From contig JAJXXM010000227.1 of NCBI GenBank assembly GCA_021781095.1, forward strand, positions 1 through 20,415: a stretch of 20,415 nucleotides of DNA, in the 5' to 3' direction. The notes under the pieces are model-generated. The model was given only the letters and a program-made list of their open reading frames with translations, was not told where the DNA came from and made no database searches. The position numbers and the translations under genes were made by a program. This document shows positions 15,635 through 20,415 of the stretch, piece by piece. The stretch comes from a bacterium (GTDB lineage Bacteria; Eremiobacterota; Eremiobacteria; Baltobacterales; Baltobacteraceae). Every line of letters starts with the position of its first letter. The first letter of the stretch is position 1.

Positions 15635-17281
15635 TTATCGGCCGCGGTCGCGGCGCGCCCCGGCTTTCTTTCCGCGAATCGTCGTCCGCTTCAGCGCCTT
15701 GATAACGTGTTCGGCGATCGCCTCGGGAATCTCGACGAGCGAGAAACGATCGGCGATATCGATCGCGCCGAGTTCACGCGAATCGATCTGCGCTTCGTTG
15801 GCGATCGCGCCGACGAGATCGGCGGGGCGCACGTTGTCGTTGCGTCCGACACCGATAAAGATGCGCGTCATGGCGGCGTTGTCCGCGCGCGGGCGGCTGG
15901 GCTTCCGTTCTTTTCTCGCTCCGTGTCCGGCTCCGAGATCGACCGAGGGGATGTCCTGTTCGTTTTCGCCGTCGACGTCACGGCTGCGATCGAGCATCTT
16001 GAGCGCTGCCGCGGCGAGGTCGAGCGCCTCGTGTTCGTGCGCGAGCGATTCCACGATCACGCGATAGCGTTCGAGTTCTCCGCTCCCGACCGCCGCGTTG
16101 AGATCTGCGCTCAGCGTCTCCAAGCGTCGTGCGCGCAGATCGTGAACCGTCGGAACGGTTTCGATTTTAATCTTGCGTTTCGTATGCTGTTCGATATTGC
16201 GCAGTAACCGCTGCTCGCGCGCCTCGGCAAACGTAATCGCCACCCCTTCGCGCCCGGCGCGGCCGGTGCGACCGATGCGGTGGACGTAAGCATCGGGCGA
16301 GGACGGCACGTCGTAGTTGACGACGTGCGAGACGTGTTCGATATCCAGGCCGCGTGCCGCAACGTCGGTCGCGATCAAGAGCTCTGAGCGGCCGTCGCGG
16401 AAGCGTCGCAAGACGCGGTCGCGCTGCTCTTGCGAGAGCCCGCCGTGAATCGCTTCGGCTTGGTAACCGCGCCCACCTAAGGTTTCCGTTAACTCGTCAA
16501 CCTCGGTCCGCGTGCGGCAGAAGACGATCGCCGACGTCGGCGATTCGGCATCGAGAACGCGCGCGAGAGCGGCGATTTTGTGCGGTCTCGGTACGACGTA
16601 GACCACCTCGCGCACGCGCGGAATCGCACCCGGCGCTCCGACTTCGTTCGCGATGGTGACGTGGACGGGATCCTTGAGATGACGTTTGGCGATCGTTCGA
16701 ATGCGCGGTGCCAGGGTCGCCGAAAAGAGCGCGCTCTGCCGCGTCTGGGGAACGTTCTCGAGAATCGCATCGAGTTCGTCGGCGAAGCCCATGTCGAGCA
16801 TTTCGTCCGCCTCGTCGAGGACGAGGAATTCGATGTGCCGCAGATCGAGCGAGCCGCGACGAAGGTGATCGAGCGCGCGTCCCGGCGTCGCGACGACGAC
16901 GTCGACCCCGCGCTTGAGCGTGCGTAACTGCAATCCGATCGACTGGCCGCCAAAAATCGGCAGCACGCCGATGCCGAGTTGTTTGCCGTAGCGATGCACC
17001 GCTTCGGCGACTTGCATCGCGAGTTCGCGCGTCGGCACGAGCACGAGCGCCCGGACGTTCCGAGCGGCGTCGCCGCTCCGGCCGAGCCGGTGGAGGAGGG
17101 GCAGCGCGAACGCAGCGGTTTTGCCGGTCCCGGTCGCCGCTTGCCCGAGGACGTCGCGCCCGGCGATGAGCGGGGGGATCGCCTCGCGTTGGATGGCGGT
17201 CGGCTCTTCATAGCCGAGTGCGGCGACGGTTTCGGTGAGCTCCGGAAGAAGGCCGAGGTCGCGAAAATCGATAGATTGCAT
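15635..17281 (-). CDS. deaD: DEAD-box ATP-dependent RNA helicase (DeaD/CsdA-like)
   Basis: A 548-residue helicase with all classical motifs in order: Q motif (TAIQREAIP), ATGTGKT (49-55, Walker A), PTREL (83-87), TPGR, DEAD (156-159), SAT (187-189), ATDVAARGLD and HRIGRTGRAGREG (334-346). After a charged linker, residues about 468-540 (RIFIGVGRNDNVRPADLVGAIANEAQ ... RFSLVEIP) form the DbpA/CsdA-type RNA-binding (RRM-like) domain, and the tail is basic. It unwinds RNA duplexes in ribosome assembly and mRNA turnover, often at low temperature. It lies 53 nt downstream of the PLP-enzyme gene on the same strand. Short Arg-rich C-terminus compared with E. coli DeaD (about 630 residues). Confidence 0.95.
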   Translation of the reverse strand: MQSIDFRDLGLLPELTETVAALGYEEPTAIQREAIPPLIAGRDVLGQAATGTGKTAAFALPLLHRLGRSGDAARNVRALVLVPTRELAMQVAEAVHRYGKQLGIGVLPIFGGQSIGLQLRTLKRGVDVVVATPGRALDHLRRGSLDLRHIEFLVLDEADEMLDMGFADELDAILENVPQTRQSALFSATLAPRIRTIAKRHLKDPVHVTIANEVGAPGAIPRVREVVYVVPRPHKIAALARVLDAESPTSAIVFCRTRTEVDELTETLGGRGYQAEAIHGGLSQEQRDRVLRRFRDGRSELLIATDVAARGLDIEHVSHVVNYDVPSSPDAYVHRIGRTGRAGREGVAITFAEAREQRLLRNIEQHTKRKIKIETVPTVHDLRARRLETLSADLNAAVGSGELERYRVIVESLAHEHEALDLAAAALKMLDRSRDVDGENEQDIPSVDLGAGHGARKERKPSRPRADNAAMTRIFIGVGRNDNVRPADLVGAIANEAQIDSRELGAIDIADRFSLVEIPEAIAEHVIKALKRTTIRGKKAGARRDRGR

Positions 17282-17334
17282 GGAAGTGCCCCGCGTTCCC
17301 AGGCGCGTCGGCGGAGGCCTGCTCGGGGCGAAGT

Positions 17335-18582
17335 TCAGGCGCGATTCGGCGCGATTCGAGCTGCGATTTTTGGCGGAATGCGGCGCTCGGGATCGAGGCG
17401 GCGCCGCCCGGCGCCGGTGATATGGAGCGCGATGCTTGCCTCGCGCGGTATCGCCCCGCTTTCGATGCGCTCGATCAGCCCGGCGAGTGCGACCGCCGCC
17501 GCCGGCTCGAGATCGATTCCCTCGAGTTCCTCGAAGAGCGCCGAGGCTGCGCGCGCGGTCGCGTTGTCGATGGCGGTGACGTCACCCTCGCTCTCGGTGA
17601 GCGCATCGAGTAATCCACCCTGAGGTTCGTAGGGCGGCGCGAGCGAGCCCAACACGGCGGCCGAGATCTCCGCCCCGGCGAGATGCGCCGATGTGGGGCG
17701 ATGCGCCGCTTCGACGGATTCGCTGCGCGCCGTCCAGGCGTGGAAGATCGGTGCGAATGGTGCGTTCTGAACCAGGACCAGGTGCGGGAAGCGCTCTCCA
17801 AATGCGCCGGAGGCAATCGCGCGTCGCGCCGCTTCGTGCGCGGCGATCGCCCCGCTGCCGCTGCCGACGGCTTGAACGAAATATTCCGGCAACGCGCCGA
17901 TGGCTTCCATATACGCCAACATCGTCGTGCCGATACCGTCGCGTCGCGCCACGTTTCGCGCGCCGCCCTCGAACACGTATCCGTCGCGAAGCCCGAGTTC
18001 CTGTGCCGCCACGATGGCGTCGTCGTAAATTGCATCGCCGGTGACGACGATGAAACGAACGTTCTCGTGCACCGGCCGGGCGAACGCGATGCGCGGGAGC
18101 GCCGATTCGGGAACGACGATCGTCGTTGGAAGCGCGTAGGTACTCGCCGCGCTCGCTAAGGCCACCGCCGTATTCCCGGCCGATGCGGCGACGAGCGTGC
18201 GGCCATCGCGAGGAAAGCGCGCGAGCATGGCGACCGCTTCGAGATCTTTAAAGGTACCGCTGGGAAGGCGAGCGCCTCGCTCCGGCCAGAAGCCGTTGAA
18301 TGCTAGACGGAGGTTCGGAGTTCGTAGGCGCGCGTTCAGCGCCGCACTCTGCAGGATGACTGTTCCAACATTCGACTCGACCGGTTCGCGAATCGGTAGC
18401 CATGCGCGATAGCGCAACATTCCCTCGGTCGATCGGTCGATCGCGAAATCGCGCTGCTGGTATTCGGTACGAAGGAGACTGGGGCGGTGCTCGGCGGAGC
18501 AACGCGTCACGCTTCCATTATCGATCGTTTGAAGCCCGCACGTAGGGCAGAGCAAGCGATACTGCGATCCTCCAAACACCAT
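17335..18582 (-). CDS. Threonine synthase/cysteate synthase-like PLP enzyme
   Basis: A 415-residue fold-type II PLP enzyme. It begins with a zinc-ribbon-like stretch (CPTC at 12-15, Cys28). The PLP-binding Lys112 lies in LPSGTFKDLEAV and the phosphate/cofactor loop in SAGNTAVA (134-141); GSGSGAIAAHEAA resembles the glycine-rich phosphate cup. The overall layout is that of threonine synthase. However, SGTFKDLEA and the LLRTEY/RYRAWLP segment remind me more of cysteate synthase, the threonine-synthase paralogue that makes cysteate from phosphoserine and sulfite for coenzyme M in Methanosarcina. Which reaction it catalyses cannot be settled by eye. No homoserine or sulfonate pathway genes are adjacent. 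It is divergent from the cytochrome gene. Confidence 0.82.
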   Translation of the reverse strand: MVFGGSQYRLLCPTCGLQTIDNGSVTRCSAEHRPSLLRTEYQQRDFAIDRSTEGMLRYRAWLPIREPVESNVGTVILQSAALNARLRTPNLRLAFNGFWPERGARLPSGTFKDLEAVAMLARFPRDGRTLVAASAGNTAVALASAASTYALPTTIVVPESALPRIAFARPVHENVRFIVVTGDAIYDDAIVAAQELGLRDGYVFEGGARNVARRDGIGTTMLAYMEAIGALPEYFVQAVGSGSGAIAAHEAARRAIASGAFGERFPHLVLVQNAPFAPIFHAWTARSESVEAAHRPTSAHLAGAEISAAVLGSLAPPYEPQGGLLDALTESEGDVTAIDNATARAASALFEELEGIDLEPAAAVALAGLIERIESGAIPREASIALHITGAGRRRLDPERRIPPKIAARIAPNRA

Positions 18583-18669
18583 TTCGAACTCTGCCTTACG
18601 CGTGAGAACGTTTCGAGAAGGTTGGCTCCATCGTGGCCACTCGATACGGCGGGAGAGTCGCGCGACGCG

Positions 18670-18675
18670 TATAAT
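18670..18675 (+). promoter_or_regulatory. Possible -10 box of the cytochrome c gene
   Basis: A perfect TATAAT occurs in GC-rich sequence 13 nt before ATG 18689. If used, the transcript would have a leader of only about 7 nt. No good TTGACA lies at the expected distance, so this is a possible rather than firm promoter. Confidence 0.35.
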
Positions 18676-18688
18676 GCATGGCCCGGTG

Positions 18689-19252
18689 ATGAAAGGTTTT
18701 CTTTTCGGAATCCTCTTTACCGTTGCGGGGTTCGCCTTGGCCGCCTATATCGTGATTGCCAACGGCCTTATCCCGGCGAATGCCGATGGACCGCTCCTTC
18801 CGGGCGAGGCCTGGGCGGCGCGAACCTCCTTGCACGCAACGTTACGGCGAGAAGCGCCGACCGGGGCGAGCCCGGTCCCGTTGACCGATGCGAACCTCAT
18901 TGCGGGTATCAAGCTGTATGGCGCCGACTGCGCCGTTTGTCACGGTGCCGCCGATGGGAAAGCGAGCGCGATTGCGGAGGGACTCTACCAGCGCGCCCCG
19001 CAGTTGGGACTTCACGGCGTCGAGGACGATCCGATCGGCGTGACCTACTGGAAACTCAAGCACGGTATTCGATTTACCGGCATGCCGGCATTTGGCGCGC
19101 AATTGAGCGATCGTCAACTCTGGCAAATATCGCTCTTCCTGCGCCATATGGATCGGCTCCCGGCTGCCCCGGAGAAGGCGTGGCGAGCCCTAAAAAATAC
19201 CGCCACGATCTCTCCGGTACAACCGAAACCTCGCCGCTATTTTCGGCGTTAG
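18689..19252 (+). CDS. Membrane-anchored class I cytochrome c
   Basis: A 187-residue protein from ATG 18689. Residues 3-25 form a hydrophobic signal anchor (FLFGILFTVAGFALAAYIVIA). A single heme c site CAVCH (Cys81, Cys84, His85) is followed by GMPAFG with Met132 as the probable sixth ligand, and by the final helix LSDRQLWQISLFLRHM typical of class I cytochromes. It would carry electrons in the periplasm, attached to the inner membrane. The C-terminal ~30 residues are basic and disordered. An ATG at 18674 is in frame and possible; the frame is open to 18602 but those residues are Arg-rich and lack a start signal. The gene ends 15 nt before the convergent diiron-protein gene. Confidence 0.9.
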   Translation: MKGFLFGILFTVAGFALAAYIVIANGLIPANADGPLLPGEAWAARTSLHATLRREAPTGASPVPLTDANLIAGIKLYGADCAVCHGAADGKASAIAEGLYQRAPQLGLHGVEDDPIGVTYWKLKHGIRFTGMPAFGAQLSDRQLWQISLFLRHMDRLPAAPEKAWRALKNTATISPVQPKPRRYFRR

Positions 19253-19267
19253 CGCGCCCGGCTTCGT

Positions 19268-20047
19268 TCAGACGGCGTAACGAAGCCCTTCACCCTCGTC
19301 CTCGCGTATCTGCGCTGCAAGTCCCTCCCAGAAGATTGCGACGGCATCGAGCATCGCGAGCCCACCGGCGATGAAGCGATCGGGAATGAAGCAGCTCCGC
19401 GAATAGGCGACGCTGAGTTCGTCCTCGGTATGTTGGGCGTGCAGTTCCTCGAGCTGGTCGTGCCACGTCCAGAATCCCAGCGGTAGATCGGGGCGTCGCT
19501 GCGCACGAATTTTTCGTAACCCGGCGATCAGCGCTTTCCAAAAGCCGGCGTTCGCCCAGTGTTCGATCGCGTAGGAGGCTCCGAGGGCGGTCGAGATATC
19601 CTCCGATCCGTACCATTCGGTCAGCGCGTCGCAGAAGCGAAGCGTACTTGGCGTTCCCAAGCGACGCTTGCCGAGTTCGTGCCACTGTAACCCCAGGTGC
19701 TCGGCGAAATCGACGAGCCACTCGTAATGCGCTCCATGGAAGCGAAAGGTGCCGCCGTCGACCGAGCCGTCGCGGCCGAAGCTGACGCCCAGCTCGTTCA
19801 TAAGAATCTGCTTGCCGGAGCGATAGGCGCCGATATCGGGAGCGTTGATGCATTTGCGAAGTTGCGCCTCGACGAAGAGGTGGCTGAAGACGGAGAACTG
19901 CACCGTGAACGCACGCAGTTGTTCGTCGCTCGCCTCGCCGAGCGCAAACCATTGCGTATACGGGTTCTCGAGCAGAATGCCGTGGGCGTGAATCGAGCGT
20001 TCGACTTCGTTGCGGAAGCATTCGATCGGGGGGAGCGTTCTCATCAT
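19268..20047 (-). CDS. Heme-oxygenase-like diiron protein (CADD/PqqC/TenA-like fold)
   Basis: A 259-residue, all-helical protein. Candidate metal ligands follow the HDO order: Glu85 (LMNELG), His107 (AHYEWL), Glu162 (AIEHW), then His196-x3-Glu200-x2-His203 (WHDQLEELH), where most relatives have Asp in place of Glu200. Tyr30 (NPYTQW) lies where, as I recall, Chlamydia CADD has the tyrosine it consumes to make p-aminobenzoate. Related proteins oxidise or cleave small amino-acid or fatty-acid substrates using O2. Start ATG 20047 has GAGG 5 nt ahead; the frame is open further to 20230 but that part is Pro/Arg/Ser-rich and overlaps a terminator. It starts about 28 nt after that terminator's U-tract. 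Substrate unknown. Confidence 0.85.
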   Translation of the reverse strand: MMRTLPPIECFRNEVERSIHAHGILLENPYTQWFALGEASDEQLRAFTVQFSVFSHLFVEAQLRKCINAPDIGAYRSGKQILMNELGVSFGRDGSVDGGTFRFHGAHYEWLVDFAEHLGLQWHELGKRRLGTPSTLRFCDALTEWYGSEDISTALGASYAIEHWANAGFWKALIAGLRKIRAQRRPDLPLGFWTWHDQLEELHAQHTEDELSVAYSRSCFIPDRFIAGGLAMLDAVAIFWEGLAAQIREDEGEGLRYAV

Positions 20048-20074
20048 CGTGTCCTCGTTCGGTGGTGATGGGTG

Positions 20075-20115
20075 AAAAAAGAAAGCCGCCTCACCGGTAG
20101 ATCGGTGAGGCGGCT
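20075..20115 (-). terminator. Strong intrinsic terminator in the diiron-gene leader
   Basis: AGCCGCCTCACCG (20084-20096) and CGGTGAGGCGGCT (20103-20115) form a perfect 13-bp stem with a 6-nt loop. On the minus strand it is followed directly by TTCTTTTTT. There is no T-run on the plus side, so it acts on leftward transcription. It stands between the 28-codon ORF and the diiron-protein gene. Confidence 0.88.
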
Positions 20116-20135
20116 GTACTCGTCTGTGCGGGCTG

Positions 20136-20222
20136 TTAGGGTTCGACGGGTATAGGCGGCTCGACCGATTCCGATGCGGAACGGTATTGATAGCTGCCGA
20201 TAAGATACGCCGGTGCGAACAT
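20136..20222 (-). CDS. Small 28-residue ORF upstream of the terminator
   Basis: ATG at 20222 to TAA at 20136 encodes 28 residues beginning MFAPAYLIGSYQYR and ending VEPPIPVEP; it holds three Tyr, five Pro and four Ser. It lies 20 nt before the terminator stem on the minus strand and could be a leader peptide for attenuation, a precursor peptide for the diiron enzyme, or chance. No Shine-Dalgarno precedes it. An AT-rich stretch upstream (TTGTTT, 15 nt, GATAAC) might be a weak promoter, with a very short leader. Confidence 0.35.
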   Translation of the reverse strand: MFAPAYLIGSYQYRSASESVEPPIPVEP

Positions 20223-20285
20223 GGCGGCAACGTTATCAGGTTTGTTGAGAAAAAACAAGAGGGTGCGCCGGGTACGGGAGCGCAC

Positions 20286-20415
20286 TTGTTCCGAATGCCC
20301 GTTTCGTTGACCTCATTCTCCGACGGCTGGCTGGCGCTACATCTGGGCCTCGTGCTCGGTCTCGCCCTGTTTTTCGGGCTCGCCTACGAAGAATTTTACG
20401 GCGATACGATCCCGC
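20286..20415 (+). CDS. Membrane protein, 3' truncated by the window end
   Basis: The frame runs off the window. The visible start includes MPVSLTSFSDGWLALHLGL, and one hydrophobic helix (LALHLGLVLGLALFFGLAY) is followed by EEFYGDTIP. The helix then acidic/aromatic turn vaguely resembles the start of MgtC/DUF4010-type membrane proteins, but too little is visible to name it. TTG 20286 has GGGAG 5 nt ahead and is my choice; ATG 20295, three codons later, is the alternative. It is divergent from the diiron-protein leader. Confidence 0.6.
   Translation, partial: MFRMPVSLTSFSDGWLALHLGLVLGLALFFGLAYEEFYGDTIP

Overview
The window is GC-rich, densely packed bacterial chromosome. Signal peptides followed by beta-rich secreted proteins, two likely outer-membrane barrels and a flagellin point to a diderm, motile bacterium. 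GTG, TTG and apparently CTG starts, patchy Shine-Dalgarno use and the gene styles would fit Candidatus Eremiobacterota (WPS-2/Vulcanimicrobiota). That placement is an impression and cannot be proven from the sequence alone. No insertion sequence, CRISPR array or phage gene was seen.

Layout. 1-2894 (+): the end of a secreted beta-barrel-like protein, overlapping by ATGA a crotonase-fold enoyl-CoA isomerase-like enzyme, then a secreted serine beta-lactamase-fold hydrolase. 2952-9749 (+): a five-gene, tightly overlapping Pel-like exopolysaccharide operon. It encodes a PgaB-type secreted polysaccharide deacetylase with a propeller-like tail, a small outer-membrane barrel candidate, a cytosolic REC-TPR fusion, the glycosyltransferase PelF, and the membrane protein PelG with an unusual N-terminal extension. 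9746-12363 (-): an SRPBCC-like protein and a globin-GAF-EAL c-di-GMP phosphodiesterase, convergent with the operon. 12526-12615 (+): tRNA-Ser(UGA). 12705-14639 (+): a flagellin that apparently starts at CTG. 14636-18582 (-): a membrane-anchored beta-repeat protein, a DeaD-type RNA helicase and a threonine/cysteate synthase-like PLP enzyme. 18689-19252 (+): a membrane-anchored cytochrome c. 19268-20222 (-): a heme-oxygenase-like diiron protein, preceded by a strong intrinsic terminator and a 28-codon ORF. 20286-end (+): the start of a membrane protein.

The most interesting system is the Pel-like operon. PelF and PelG are clear, but no recognisable pelB, pelC, pelD or pelE and no PelA glycoside hydrolase domain is present. 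Instead there are a PgaB-like deacetylase, a barrel candidate and a REC-TPR protein with a small, weakly GAF-like N-terminus. The last could stand in for PelD and PelE, so that phosphorylation rather than (or in addition to) c-di-GMP would control polymer export. The facing gene encodes a phosphodiesterase with a heme-globin sensor, which offers a possible oxygen input to the sessile/motile switch, with flagellin also nearby.

The second point of interest is the leader of the diiron protein: a mini-ORF, then a 13-bp perfect terminator hairpin with a U-tract, then the gene start about 28 nt later. This arrangement fits either attenuation or a separate tiny gene.
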